Source: Chitinophaga pinensis (lineage in GTDB: Bacteria; Bacteroidota; Bacteroidia; Chitinophagales; Chitinophagaceae). Taken from it: a DNA stretch of 45,629 nt. Both the position numbers and the translations under genes were made by a program. Shown piece after piece: positions 16,562 to 24,912 of this stretch. The stretch is from contig CAMBYG010000007.1 of assembly GCA_945872085.1 (NCBI GenBank), positions 1 through 45,629 on the forward strand, read 5' to 3'. Each line of letters begins with the position of its first letter. Within the stretch, counting starts at the first letter, position 1. The notes under the pieces are model-generated. The model ran no database searches. It was not told where the DNA came from and saw only the letters and a program-made list of their open reading frames with translations.

Positions 16562-16569
16562 TAACTTTG
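16562..16569 (+). promoter_or_regulatory. Bacteroidota -7 box for yceD-rpmF-plsX
   Basis: TAACTTTG is a perfect TAnnTTTG match, giving a predicted start near 16576 and a leader of about 60 bases before the yceD ATG. No clear -33 element was found. Confidence 0.5.
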
Positions 16570-16635
16570 CACCCCTATTTGCCTTATGTTAAGATCATAG
16601 ATACTTAGGGTAGGTTGCTTTCTAAATGGTTGTTT

Positions 16636-17211
16636 ATGAAAAACTCACGAGTGTTTGAAATTGCATGGCAAGGGTTGAAGTTAGGTGAACATGAACTCAT
16701 TTATGATTTAGACGACAAGTTCTTAATTTGGAAATATCCAGAAACCGAATACAAGCAATTAAATGTACAAATTAAAGTTACATTTGATAAGCAAGTTAAC
16801 TTTTTCATGTTTCATTTTAACATTGATGGGTCTTTAGTAGTTCCCTGTGATCGATGTGGTGAAGATTTTGAATTGTCGTTGTGGGATGAATTTGATTTAT
16901 TAGTGAAATTGAATGATGTAGAAGACGAAGATCAAATTGAAGAAGAAGCAGATGTGGTATTTATTTCGAGGTCTGAAACCGTTTTGGATATTAGTGATTG
17001 GTTGTATGAATTTCTGATGTTAAGCATTCCGCTACAGAAAATTCATCCGCAAGATGCCAAAGGAAATGAAACCTGCAATCCAGATGTGTTAGCCTTTCTA
17101 AAACAATCGGCTTTAGCACTAGAACAAGAAAATAAAAATACTATTTGGAAAGGATTAGATTCCATAAAAATAGAAGAAGATAAAAAGAGTAATAAACGAA
17201 GTAAAAATTAA
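16636..17211 (+). CDS. yceD: YceD/DUF177 family protein
   Basis: The 191-residue product has the DUF177 pattern: a C-x2-C pair in [12 protein letters not shown] (about 74-77) with a following acidic stretch ([16 protein letters not shown]), then [15 protein letters not shown] and a later Cys in ETCNPDVL. YceD is linked to 23S rRNA and large-subunit biogenesis in other bacteria and is usually located beside rpmF and plsX, exactly as here. An earlier in-frame TTG at 16615 adds seven residues; the ATG at 16636 (MKNSRVFEI) is preferred. The 5-base gap to rpmF indicates co-transcription. Confidence 0.88.
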   Translation: MKNSRVFEIAWQGLKLGEHELIYDLDDKFLIWKYPETEYKQLNVQIKVTFDKQVNFFMFHFNIDGSLVVPCDRCGEDFELSLWDEFDLLVKLNDVEDEDQIEEEADVVFISRSETVLDISDWLYEFLMLSIPLQKIHPQDAKGNETCNPDVLAFLKQSALALEQENKNTIWKGLDSIKIEEDKKSNKRSKN

Positions 17212-17216
17212 ATAAA

Positions 17217-17426
17217 ATGCCAAATCCTAAAAGAAGACACTCGCAACAACGTGGAGCTAAACGCCGTACTCACTACAAAGCAGTAGCTGAAACATTTAGC
17301 GTAGATAAAACAACTGGCGAAAGTCATTTGCGTCATCGTGCTCATTGGGTTGAAGGAAAATTATTCTATCGTGGACGTGTAGTGGTGGACAAAAATCCAG
17401 CAACAGATACAGAAACAACAGCTTAA
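17217..17426 (+). CDS. rpmF: 50S ribosomal protein L32
   Basis: A 69-residue basic protein with the L32 start [22 protein letters not shown] and the [22 protein letters not shown] segment. It has no cysteines, so it is the zinc-free form of L32. It is the middle gene of the conserved yceD-rpmF-plsX unit, 5 bases after yceD and 19 before plsX. Confidence 0.97.
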   Translation: MPNPKRRHSQQRGAKRRTHYKAVAETFSVDKTTGESHLRHRAHWVEGKLFYRGRVVVDKNPATDTETTA

Positions 17427-17445
17427 TTTCTATTCCATCAAATCC

Positions 17446-18405
17446 ATGAATATTGGTTTAGATATAATGGGAGGTGATTTTGCACCTGAACAAGCAATAT
17501 TAGGTGTACAAATGTACTTGCAACAAAAGCAAGATACAGTTGTACATCTTATTCTTATTGGCGATCCTCAAAAGGCAGCACCCTATATATCTGCAATAGA
17601 AAATTTTAAAGGTAAATGGACTTTAGTGCCAGCTACACAAGAAATTGAGATGGATGAGCATCCAACAAAAGCCCTTAAAGAAAAGCCAGAATCTAGCATT
17701 GCTATTGGTTTTGGTATGTTGATGCATAAAAAAATAGACGCTTTTATTAGCGCCGGTAACACGGGTGCTATGATGGTAGGCGCTATGTATACCGTTAAAA
17801 ATATTGAAGGCGTTATTCGCCCAACTATTGCATCTCCTATTCCTAGAGAAGATGGTCAGTTTAATTTATTAATTGATGTTGGCATTAATGCTGATTGTAA
17901 AGCAGAACATTTAGTGCAATTTGCACAGATGGGATCTATTTATGCGCAAACTGTGTTAGATGTAGCACAACCTAAAGTTGGGTTGTTGAACATTGGTGCA
18001 GAAGAGGGTAAAGGCAATATTTTAGCACAAACCACATTCCCGTTATTGAAAGAGCAAGCTAATATAGATTTCTATGGAAATATAGAAGGAAGAGATGTTT
18101 TTGCTCCTAAAGCTGATGTAATTGTTTGCGAAGGCTTTGTGGGTAATGTAGTATTGAAAATGGCAGAATCTTTCTACCATATTTTCAAAAATAAACGAAA
18201 CATTCAAGATCCGTTTTTAGATAATTTCAATTATGAGATTTATGGTGGTACGCCAATTTTAGGGATTAATGAGCCAGTAATCATTGGTCATGGTATCTCA
18301 AAAGCCGTTGCTTTTTGCAATATGATCAAAATGTCTGAGAAAATAGTTAGTGCAAAACTAATTGAGATTTTCAAAGATACCTTTAAAGAACAAATAGGCG
18401 CTTAG
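17446..18405 (+). CDS. plsX: Phosphate acyltransferase PlsX
   Basis: The 319-residue product transfers an acyl chain from acyl-ACP to phosphate, making acyl-phosphate for PlsY in phospholipid synthesis; it is a peripheral membrane enzyme. Typical motifs are GLDIMGGDFAPEQAI at the start, ISAGNTGAMMVGA near 107-118, LNIGAEEGKGN (about 184-194), and VCEGFVGNVVLK near 226-237. Length is standard. It ends the yceD-rpmF-plsX operon. Its last four bases overlap the end of the convergent gene at 18402, and no terminator is visible between them. Confidence 0.96.
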   Translation: MNIGLDIMGGDFAPEQAILGVQMYLQQKQDTVVHLILIGDPQKAAPYISAIENFKGKWTLVPATQEIEMDEHPTKALKEKPESSIAIGFGMLMHKKIDAFISAGNTGAMMVGAMYTVKNIEGVIRPTIASPIPREDGQFNLLIDVGINADCKAEHLVQFAQMGSIYAQTVLDVAQPKVGLLNIGAEEGKGNILAQTTFPLLKEQANIDFYGNIEGRDVFAPKADVIVCEGFVGNVVLKMAESFYHIFKNKRNIQDPFLDNFNYEIYGGTPILGINEPVIIGHGISKAVAFCNMIKMSEKIVSAKLIEIFKDTFKEQIGA

Positions 18406-19025
18406 TCCTTTTTCTTAAAATCACCCCTTTTCCAAGCTTCGTAAAATTCGCCCCATTTCAGTGGGCTGAATATATTCATAGGTTGTTGCTGACCTTGATA
18501 TTCCAATTCTCTGGTAAGTCTATTCTGTTGGATATGTTGTTGTTCTTTCCCGTCTTTAGCCAACGTATAGGATATAGCTCGCAATCGAAGCATGTTGTTA
18601 TTTTGTCGAGCTATTTCATATTTGTCATCATTGATTCTCCAATGCAAAAATGCGTAATTGAAATAGTCTTTATCCGGCAAAGGTCTAACAAAGGTTTCTG
18701 GAAGATAGAACGTATCTTGAACCATAGTTTGCGTTAGCGAAAAGAAACTCCCTTTTGCATTTGTTGGGATGACAACATCTTTTGGGCGATATCCTAAGCA
18801 TCTAAATTGTAAGGTATCTCCTTTTTCGCATACGATAGTAAAAACGCCCCATTCGCTTGAATAAGTACCTCTGTCTTTGTTTTTAATTAAAACAGTAATG
18901 TCGGGAAGTGTCCTGCTACTGTCGCTACTTAGGATTACTCCGTTTACTTGTATAATACTATGGTCGTTTTGAGCCCAAGTATCGAAAGAGATAAACAAGA
19001 ATAAAATAGCTATGATTATGCGCAT
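18402..19025 (-). CDS. Carboxypeptidase-regulatory-like domain protein, exported
   Basis: With the ATG at 19025 the product has 207 residues: a signal peptide (MRIIIAILFLFISFDTWAQ), then a carboxypeptidase D regulatory-like beta-sandwich (about 27-100: VNGVILSSDSSRTLPDITVLIKN, WGVFTIVCEKGDTLQFRCLGY). The remaining 100 residues (PLPDKDYFNYAFLHWRINDDKYEIARQNN) match a pattern I know from Bacteroidota exported proteins of unknown function. The in-frame GTG at 19043 overlaps the promoter box and precedes the signal peptide, so it is rejected. Role unknown; the regulatory-like domain suggests an envelope or surface location. Confidence 0.75.
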   Translation of the reverse strand: MRIIIAILFLFISFDTWAQNDHSIIQVNGVILSSDSSRTLPDITVLIKNKDRGTYSSEWGVFTIVCEKGDTLQFRCLGYRPKDVVIPTNAKGSFFSLTQTMVQDTFYLPETFVRPLPDKDYFNYAFLHWRINDDKYEIARQNNNMLRLRAISYTLAKDGKEQQHIQQNRLTRELEYQGQQQPMNIFSPLKWGEFYEAWKRGDFKKKD

Positions 19026-19042
19026 AAAAAAGATTACTTGCA

Positions 19043-19050
19043 CAAATGTA
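19043..19050 (-). promoter_or_regulatory. Bacteroidota -7 box for the 18402 gene
   Basis: The minus strand reads TACATTTG, a perfect TAnnTTTG match, 17 bases before the ATG at 19025. Confidence 0.5.
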
Positions 19051-19127
19051 ATTTCTTTGTTTCAACTAAATTGTTAAAATAGAAATTAGCTATCAATAAT
19101 ATCTATAAAAAGACCATGGTTAAATTG

Positions 19128-19135
19128 TATTTTTG
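19128..19135 (+). promoter_or_regulatory. Bacteroidota -7 box for mrp-pyrF
   Basis: TATTTTTG is a perfect TAnnTTTG match, 27 bases before the mrp ATG at 19163. It is divergent from the box at 19043-19050; about 80 bases lie between the two. Confidence 0.5.
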
Positions 19136-19162
19136 TGTTCATTCAGTTCCAATATTTATAAA

Positions 19163-20260
19163 ATGATAACTAAAGAATCTGTATTAGAGGCACTCAGTAA
19201 TGTGCAAGAGCCTGATTTAGGAAAAGATTTGGTTTCCTTAAATATGATTGAGGCCATAGCTATTGACGGAAAGAAAATAAGTTTTAAAGTAATACTTACT
19301 ACACCTGCTTGCCCTTTAAAAGAACATATTGAAAGAGCCTGTATTAATGCCATTCATTTATTGGTAGACAAAGAAGCAGAAGTAACGGTTATTATGGATG
19401 CAAAAGTGGTAAGTCATAGAAATGATAATAAATCGTTTTTGCCTGAGGTAAAAAATATAATCATCGTTGCATCGGGTAAGGGTGGAGTTGGAAAATCTAC
19501 CGTTTCGGTAAATTTAGCTTTAGCTCTTGCAGCGCAAGGTGCACAAGTAGGTCTGCTAGATGCAGATATACATGGCCCATCGGTACCAATGATGTTGGGC
19601 ATTAGAGACGAGCGCCCTAAGATGATGGATGTAAATGGTAAAGGCATGATATTGCCTATAGAAAAATACGGCATCAAAGCCATGTCTATTGGTTTATTGA
19701 TAGATGAAAAGCAAGCTATAATTTGGCGAGGACCACAAGCTAGTTCTGCGCTAAAACAATTTTTATCTGATGTGCATTGGGGTGCTTTAGATTATTTGAT
19801 TATAGACATGCCACCAGGAACGGGTGATGTGCATTTGACCTTAGTGCAAACCGTGCCAGTAACTGGAGCAGTTATAGTTTCAACCCCTCAAGCAGTTGCA
19901 GCTGCGGATGCTAAAAAAGCAATTGTGATGCTGAAGCAAGAACAGATTAATGTACCTATTTTAGGAATCGTAGAGAATATGTCTTATTTCACTCCTGCAG
20001 AATTGCCGGAAAATAAATACTATATTTTTGGTAAGGATGGCGCTAAAAAAATGGCCGAACAATTTGAATTGAATTTTCTTGGTGAAGTGCCATTAGTGCA
20101 ATCGATTAGAGAGGGTGGAGATAGCGGCGTGCCAGCAGTACTAGACGATCATGCAGTGTCTAAAAATAGTTTTATGGATTTGGCCGGAAATGTGGTTCGT
20201 CAATTAGCTATTAGAAATGCGCAGCAATCGAAAACAAAAATTGTAGAAATAAAAAATTAA
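19163..20260 (+). CDS. mrp: Mrp/ApbC/Nbp35 family P-loop ATPase, iron-sulfur carrier
   Basis: The ATG start gives 366 residues. An earlier in-frame TTG at 19133 falls inside the promoter box. The N-terminal MIP18/DUF59 domain (about 1-85) includes TTPACPLKEHIE with Cys50 and Cys60. The P-loop domain has the deviant Walker A GKGGVGKST (105-113), LLDADIHGPS (131-140) and DMPPGTGDVHL. Mrp proteins carry and deliver [4Fe-4S] clusters. The C-terminal CxxC pair found in many family members is absent: where it would follow VENMSYF the sequence is TPAELPENKYYIFGK. pyrF follows after 6 bases, so the two are one operon. Confidence 0.92.
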   Translation: MITKESVLEALSNVQEPDLGKDLVSLNMIEAIAIDGKKISFKVILTTPACPLKEHIERACINAIHLLVDKEAEVTVIMDAKVVSHRNDNKSFLPEVKNIIIVASGKGGVGKSTVSVNLALALAAQGAQVGLLDADIHGPSVPMMLGIRDERPKMMDVNGKGMILPIEKYGIKAMSIGLLIDEKQAIIWRGPQASSALKQFLSDVHWGALDYLIIDMPPGTGDVHLTLVQTVPVTGAVIVSTPQAVAAADAKKAIVMLKQEQINVPILGIVENMSYFTPAELPENKYYIFGKDGAKKMAEQFELNFLGEVPLVQSIREGGDSGVPAVLDDHAVSKNSFMDLAGNVVRQLAIRNAQQSKTKIVEIKN

Positions 20261-20266
20261 TACCCT

Positions 20267-21073
20267 ATGCATCGTAATGAATTGGTTGCTCAGATAAAAA
20301 AGAAAAAATCTGTATTATGTGTTGGTTTAGATACCGATGCTAGTAAAATTCCACAGCAATTGCAAAATGATCCAAATGGAATTTTGCTTTTTAATAAAGC
20401 AATCATAGATGCTACAAAAGATTTTACAGTAGCCTATAAAATTAATACGGCCTTTTATGAAGCTATGGGTATAAAGGGCTGGGAGATTATGCAAGAAACC
20501 TTGGCCTATATTCCCAATGATATCTTTACTATAGCTGATGCAAAAAGAGGTGATATTGGGAATACGGCAACGCAATATGCAAAAACTTTTTTTGAAACCT
20601 ACCCATATGATAGTGTTACCGTTGCGCCATATATGGGTGCAGATAGTGTACAGCCTTTTTTAGCGTTTGAAAATAAATGGGCTATTGTGTTGGGCTTAAC
20701 TTCTAATCCAGGGAGTAAAGATTTTCAAATGCTATCCTTAGATGATCAATCGTATTTGTATGAGCGTGTTTTGAAAACAGTAAGCTCTTGGGGTACTGTC
20801 GAGAATACCATGTTTGTAATAGGTGCTACTAGAGCGGATCAGTTACAAAATGTAAGAAAAATATTACCTAATCATTTTTTATTAATACCAGGTGTTGGTG
20901 CTCAAGGTGGCGATGTAGCTACGGTATGTGAGCACGCATTAACCGAAGATGGCGGTATTCTAATAAATGTGTCGAGAGGAATTATTTATGCTAGTAACCA
21001 AGAAGATTTTGCAAGTAAAGCCCATGATGCTGCTAAAATGTATCAACAAGAGATGCAGCAATTTTTCAAATAA
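20267..21073 (+). CDS. pyrF: Orotidine 5'-phosphate decarboxylase, type 2
   Basis: The 268-residue product decarboxylates OMP to UMP, the last step of de novo pyrimidine synthesis. The active-site motif DAKRGDIGNTA lies at 91-101 with the Asp-Lys-Asp set (91, 93, 96). Other family marks are CVGLDTD near 18-24, and LLIPGVGAQGGD and INVSRGIIYAS near the C-terminus. The length and GDIGNTA variant place it in the longer type 2 subfamily. It is co-transcribed with mrp and ends at a hairpin at 21096-21130. Confidence 0.96.
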   Translation: MHRNELVAQIKKKKSVLCVGLDTDASKIPQQLQNDPNGILLFNKAIIDATKDFTVAYKINTAFYEAMGIKGWEIMQETLAYIPNDIFTIADAKRGDIGNTATQYAKTFFETYPYDSVTVAPYMGADSVQPFLAFENKWAIVLGLTSNPGSKDFQMLSLDDQSYLYERVLKTVSSWGTVENTMFVIGATRADQLQNVRKILPNHFLLIPGVGAQGGDVATVCEHALTEDGGILINVSRGIIYASNQEDFASKAHDAAKMYQQEMQQFFK

Positions 21074-21095
21074 TAGTACTTTATATGCAGTAAAT

Positions 21096-21130
21096 AAAAT
21101 AACTTAGTAGCATCGTTACTAAGTTATTTT
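21096..21130 (+). terminator. AT-rich terminator-like hairpin between pyrF and the DUF2851 gene
   Basis: A 14-bp perfect stem (AAAATAACTTAGTA/TACTAAGTTATTTT) with a 7-base loop ends in a T-rich stretch. The DUF2851 ATG lies only 10 bases further on. The low GC content makes it a weaker terminator than the others. Confidence 0.65.
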
Positions 21131-21140
21131 ATTTTAAGTT

Positions 21141-22370
21141 ATGCAAGAGGATTTACTGCAATTCATTTGGCAATATGGGCTGTTTCAAGCACATTGTTTA
21201 GTTGCCACCAACAATGAAACTATTACTATAATTAACAGGGGGAGTATTAATAAAAATTCAGGCCCCGATTTTTTATCGGCTAAAATAAAAGTGGGAACAA
21301 CCATTTTGGTTGGGAATATTGAAGTGCATATCAAAACCAGCGATTGGTTTAAGCATCAACATCAAAAAGATCCTGCTTATAATAATTTGATACTCCATGT
21401 AGTTTATGAGCATGATGCATCAACCTGGCCCTACCATTTTCCAGTACTAGCCTTGAAGGAACATATAAGCGAAGAAATTCTGCAAACTTATCAGCATTTA
21501 ATGCACCACAAACAAGAGATTGCCTGTTCCAATTTATTAAGTTCAGTAAGTGACCTTGTAAAGTATAATTGGCAACAACGATTACTTTTGGAGCGATGGG
21601 AAATGAAATTGATGGATTGGAAGTTGGAATTAGCAAACAATCAAAACGATTGGCAACAATTACTTATAAAGCGATTAATCATCAATTTTGGGTTTAATGT
21701 TAATGCTGCCGGATTTGAGTTGTTATCCAAATCTATTCCCAATAAACTATTTATGAAAGCTCAAAGCAATCCTCTGGAAATGGAAGCCCTTCTCTTTGGT
21801 CAAGCTGGTTTTTTAGAAGAATCGTTTGCCGACGACTATTATCAACAATTGCAAACGCTTTATAAATTTATTAGGCATAAATATCAATTGCAACCCATTG
21901 AAAAGCATATCTGGAAATTTATGAGAATGCGACCCGTTAATTTTCCAACAATTAGGATTGCTCAATTGGCTGCCTTGTTGTGCAAAACTACCCATTTGTG
22001 TGCTATGCTTTCAAGCATTAGTTCATTGCATGATATACGGTCTATTTTTAAAATTACAGCTTCTCCATACTGGGATAAACATGTAAGATTTGGTAAAGAA
22101 ACAGTCAACTCGAGTGCAAAAAATCTAGGTGAATCGGCAATCGATAGTATATTTATTAATACGCTACTGCCATTCTTATTTTTACAAGCTTCTTATGAAG
22201 ATAACTATGAAAAGAAAATGCTTGTCATAGATTGGCTGCAAAGCATAAAGGCAGAGCAGAATGCTATTGTAGAAAAATGGTCTACTTGTGCTTGGCGGGT
22301 CAACAGTGCTCTTGATCCCAATCGCTATTGCAATTATATAATTATTATTGCCTTCCCAAGAAATGTTTAG
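21141..22370 (+). CDS. DUF2851 family protein, function unknown
   Basis: The 409-residue product matches the Bacteroidota DUF2851 family. It has an N-terminal MQEDLLQFIWQYGLF, a segment NKNSGPDFLSAKIKVG with GNIEVHIKTSDWFKHQH (about 38-75), HVVYEHD, and a long helical C-terminal half rich in Trp and Gln. The conserved GPDF/EVHIKTSDW block with its acidic and His residues hints at a metal-dependent or nucleic-acid enzyme, but no function has been shown to my knowledge. It has no signal peptide. The start is 10 bases after the pyrF hairpin. It converges with the OsmC gene without a visible terminator. Confidence 0.8.
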   Translation: MQEDLLQFIWQYGLFQAHCLVATNNETITIINRGSINKNSGPDFLSAKIKVGTTILVGNIEVHIKTSDWFKHQHQKDPAYNNLILHVVYEHDASTWPYHFPVLALKEHISEEILQTYQHLMHHKQEIACSNLLSSVSDLVKYNWQQRLLLERWEMKLMDWKLELANNQNDWQQLLIKRLIINFGFNVNAAGFELLSKSIPNKLFMKAQSNPLEMEALLFGQAGFLEESFADDYYQQLQTLYKFIRHKYQLQPIEKHIWKFMRMRPVNFPTIRIAQLAALLCKTTHLCAMLSSISSLHDIRSIFKITASPYWDKHVRFGKETVNSSAKNLGESAIDSIFINTLLPFLFLQASYEDNYEKKMLVIDWLQSIKAEQNAIVEKWSTCAWRVNSALDPNRYCNYIIIIAFPRNV

Positions 22371-22399
22371 CATGCGCAATTGGCTTGTCTATATTTACT

Positions 22400-22807
22400 T
22401 TACGGCCATAAGAATTGAATGTCTTTAATGCAATCTGGATGTAAACTCTCCATGACTGGGCAGGTTAGGGCCGCCTTTTCTAAAATCATTTTTTCTTTAT
22501 CACTATACGTTAGGTGTTTTGGTAACTGAATGGCAATTTTAATTATACCAATTCTTCGTGGAGCGGTTTCCATTATTTTTTCAATACTACACTCAGTATT
22601 GGTTATATCAATATGATGCGTATTTGCGGCTATGCCCATGATGGTAAGCATGCAGGAGGCTAAAGCCGTAGCTACTAAATCGGTAGGAGAGAAGCGAGCG
22701 CCTTTGCCTTGATTGTCAATGGGAGCATCTGTTTCTATTATGGATTCAGATTGTATATGTGTGGCACTTGTTCTAAGCTCGCCTAAATAAATAACTTGAG
22801 ATGTCAT
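22400..22807 (-). CDS. OsmC/Ohr family peroxiredoxin-like protein
   Basis: The 135-residue product has the OsmC fold signatures: RFSPTDLVATALASCMLTIMG with Cys52, and the second redox residue Cys116 in ALTCPVMESLHPD. Family members reduce organic hydroperoxides with these two Cys. A third and a fourth Cys (73, 126) are present as well. The sequence is closest to the YhfA-type branch as far as motif order shows, so peroxide specificity is inferred. It is divergent from the outer-membrane protein gene across 46 bases. Confidence 0.88.
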   Translation of the reverse strand: MTSQVIYLGELRTSATHIQSESIIETDAPIDNQGKGARFSPTDLVATALASCMLTIMGIAANTHHIDITNTECSIEKIMETAPRRIGIIKIAIQLPKHLTYSDKEKMILEKAALTCPVMESLHPDCIKDIQFLWP

Positions 22808-22853
22808 TGTTTCAATTTTTTAGTTAAATTTACAAGGTAAATAAAGCACAACT

Positions 22854-23720
22854 ATGCTTTCTAATATAAAGTTATTTAAATTAATACTTGTTTCCTTTTT
22901 ATTATTTACTTCTTTGTTAGTAAATATCAATAATGCTAAGGGGCAAGCTGCCGTTATGCCTAAAACCAAAGTAATACCAAAGTCTAATTTACAACTTTCA
23001 AAACGTTTATTAAAAGCGCCTCCTATTAAGTCAGAATGGAGTGCCGGGTTTCGTTTGCAATCCGATGGCTGGGCTTTATTTGCAGATATTGGTACCGCAG
23101 TAAAATTTAATTCAAAATATCCCAACTACCAATATCAAACTAATTTATTTCAAATAGAGTTTGCCGAGAAAACAGACATTCGTCAGAAATTAACCATCAA
23201 TACTAATAGTTCATCATCCTCTTCCAATGCAATTGGTTATGTTTTTGGAAAGGTGAATAAGTTCTATCAAGCACGTATGAGTTATGGTCAGCGATTAAAA
23301 ATTGCAGGTAAGCCCGATCCGCAAAGTGCATCTATACATTGGCTTTTTGCAGGAGGCTTATCTATTGGAGTCGTTAAGCCTTATAAAATTATTGCTTTAG
23401 TAAACGATCCTATTATGGGTTATGTTGAAAAAACAATACAATACGAACCTGCTTACAGAGAAGTGTTTTTAAATCCTGATTTGATTTTTGGGAGTGCGGG
23501 TTTTGCAGATGGCTTAAATCAATTAAAATACATACCTGGTTTGCACTTAAAGACAGGGATACATTTCGATTTTTCAAAAGAAAAAACAACGATATTGGCT
23601 GCAGAGATTGGAGCTAGTGTTGATTTCTATTCCAACCCTATTCAAATCATGTTGGATGATCAGAATAAAAAAACCTTTGCCAATATGTATGTTTCCTTTC
23701 AATTTGGTAAAAGAAAATGA
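22854..23720 (+). CDS. Predicted outer-membrane beta-barrel protein, function unknown
   Basis: The 288-residue product has a signal peptide (hydrophobic 8-24, cleavage near AKGQ at about 30). The rest consists of alternating amphipathic strands with many aromatics (EWSAGFRLQSDGWALFADIG, RQKLTIN, FYQARMSYGQRLKI, HWLFAGGLSIGVVKPY, LKTGIHFDF) and ends in YVSFQFGKRK, which looks like a barrel. I know similar genes near lipA in Bacteroidota but no function. A Ser run lies near 121-126. It ends 22 bases before lipA. Confidence 0.65.
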   Translation: MLSNIKLFKLILVSFLLFTSLLVNINNAKGQAAVMPKTKVIPKSNLQLSKRLLKAPPIKSEWSAGFRLQSDGWALFADIGTAVKFNSKYPNYQYQTNLFQIEFAEKTDIRQKLTINTNSSSSSSNAIGYVFGKVNKFYQARMSYGQRLKIAGKPDPQSASIHWLFAGGLSIGVVKPYKIIALVNDPIMGYVEKTIQYEPAYREVFLNPDLIFGSAGFADGLNQLKYIPGLHLKTGIHFDFSKEKTTILAAEIGASVDFYSNPIQIMLDDQNKKTFANMYVSFQFGKRK

Positions 23721-23742
23721 TTGAATTAATTTGCACCCAATT

Positions 23743-24633
23743 ATGCAGGAACTTCCAATAATAAATCCGATTTCTTCAGAAGAAATAAGAGTTAAAAAGC
23801 CCAATTGGCTTCGAGTAAAATTACCCATAGGAGAAGAGTATAAACACGTTCGTAATCTTGTTGATACCCATAAGTTGCATACCATTTGCGAAAGCGGCAA
23901 TTGCCCTAATATGGGCGAGTGCTGGGGTGCTGGCACAGCTACTTTTATGATTTTGGGTAATATATGCACCCGATCATGTGGATTTTGTGCTGTAGCTACA
24001 GGCCGTCCGGAGGCAGTAGATTGGGATGAGCCTCAACGAGTTGCCGAAGCCATCCACTTAATGAAAGTAAAACATGCGGTTTTAACATCGGTAGATAGAG
24101 ATGAGTTGGCCGATGGGGGATCTATAATTTGGTATAATACGATCAAAGCCGTAAGAGCTTTGAATCCAGATACTACTATGGAGACTTTAATTCCCGACTT
24201 TAAAGGAGAATGGCATAATCTACAACGTATCATAGATGCGCATCCAGAAGTTGTTTCCCACAACTTAGAAACGGTAGAACGATTGACAAAAAAAGTACGC
24301 ATTCAAGCCAAATACCATAGAAGTTTAGAAGTGATAAGAAGGCTTAAAGACGGCGGTATGAGAACCAAAAGTGGTATCATGTTGGGTTTGGGAGAAGAAA
24401 AAGAAGAAGTTCTTGCCTCTATGCAATCGCTCGTAGAAAACGGATGCGATGTGCTTACTTTAGGGCAATATTTACAGCCCACGCCTAAACATTTACCGGT
24501 AGTGCGTTTTGTACATCCCGACGAGTTTGAAATGTATAGAGAAGAAGGCTATAAAATGGGCTTTGACCATGTTGAAAGTGGCCCCTTAGTGCGCTCTTCC
24601 TATCATGCCGAAAAGCATTTGAAAAAAAATTAA
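23743..24633 (+). CDS. lipA: Lipoyl synthase
   Basis: The 296-residue radical-SAM enzyme inserts two sulfurs into octanoyl groups on lipoyl domains. The auxiliary cluster cysteines are C49, C54, C60 ([12 protein letters not shown]) with the Ser ligand in the C-terminal RSSYHAE. The radical-SAM cluster cysteines are C75, C79, C82 (CTRSCGFC). An upstream in-frame TTG at 23731 gives four extra residues and is rejected for the ATG at 23743. A TAATTTGC sequence at 23727-23734 lies only 9 bases before that ATG. No lipB is adjacent. A strong terminator follows at 24643. Confidence 0.96.
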   Translation: MQELPIINPISSEEIRVKKPNWLRVKLPIGEEYKHVRNLVDTHKLHTICESGNCPNMGECWGAGTATFMILGNICTRSCGFCAVATGRPEAVDWDEPQRVAEAIHLMKVKHAVLTSVDRDELADGGSIIWYNTIKAVRALNPDTTMETLIPDFKGEWHNLQRIIDAHPEVVSHNLETVERLTKKVRIQAKYHRSLEVIRRLKDGGMRTKSGIMLGLGEEKEEVLASMQSLVENGCDVLTLGQYLQPTPKHLPVVRFVHPDEFEMYREEGYKMGFDHVESGPLVRSSYHAEKHLKKN

Positions 24634-24642
24634 TATGTTAAT

Positions 24643-24674
24643 AAAAAAAGAGGGTGGTTGCACCCTCTTTTTTT
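24643..24674 (+). terminator. Terminator after lipA
   Basis: The stem AGAGGGTG/CACCCTCT closes a GTTG loop, with seven A's before and seven T's after, a textbook intrinsic terminator. Confidence 0.93.
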
Positions 24675-24704
24675 ATTACAAACTACTATTCTTAGCTACT
24701 TGCT

Positions 24705-24721
24705 CGCTTTTTTAAAAAGCG
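24705..24721. repeat. Palindrome in the gap between lipA and the giant gene
   Basis: CGCTTTTT and AAAAAGCG are perfect 8-base arms around a single T. The palindrome sits about 100 bases upstream of the predicted promoter box of the giant gene and could be an operator or a small hairpin. Confidence 0.45.
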
Positions 24722-24822
24722 TCTCAACTATTGCAATAAATACTCCAAACTATTTGAATTTTAAGAAATTATTGCTATACTTGTAGTTGATAAATAGGGC
24801 TTTTTAACGAAAGCCTTAAAGC

Positions 24823-24830
24823 TATCTTTG
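24823..24830 (+). promoter_or_regulatory. Putative -7 box of the first giant adhesin gene
   Basis: TATCTTTG matches TAnnTTTG and predicts a leader of about 75 bases. The only -33 candidate is a T run at 24801-24805. A short inverted repeat (GGCTTT/AAAGCC, 24798-24815) overlaps the region between the two. Confidence 0.45.
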
Positions 24831-24840
24831 ATCTCTTTGA

Positions 24841-24867
24841 AAAGTTCCAACCAATTAGGAACTTTTC
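24841..24867 (+). promoter_or_regulatory. Leader hairpin of the first giant gene
   Basis: AAAAGTTCC (24841-24849) and GGAACTTTT (24859-24867) form a perfect 9-bp stem with a 9-base loop inside the predicted leader, 45 bases before the ATG. No strong T run follows directly, so an mRNA-stability or attenuation role is more likely than full termination. Confidence 0.45.
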
Positions 24868-24912
24868 AAGGTCTTTTAATTAGTAAAGTTTAAAATTTTA
24901 AATAGGTATACT

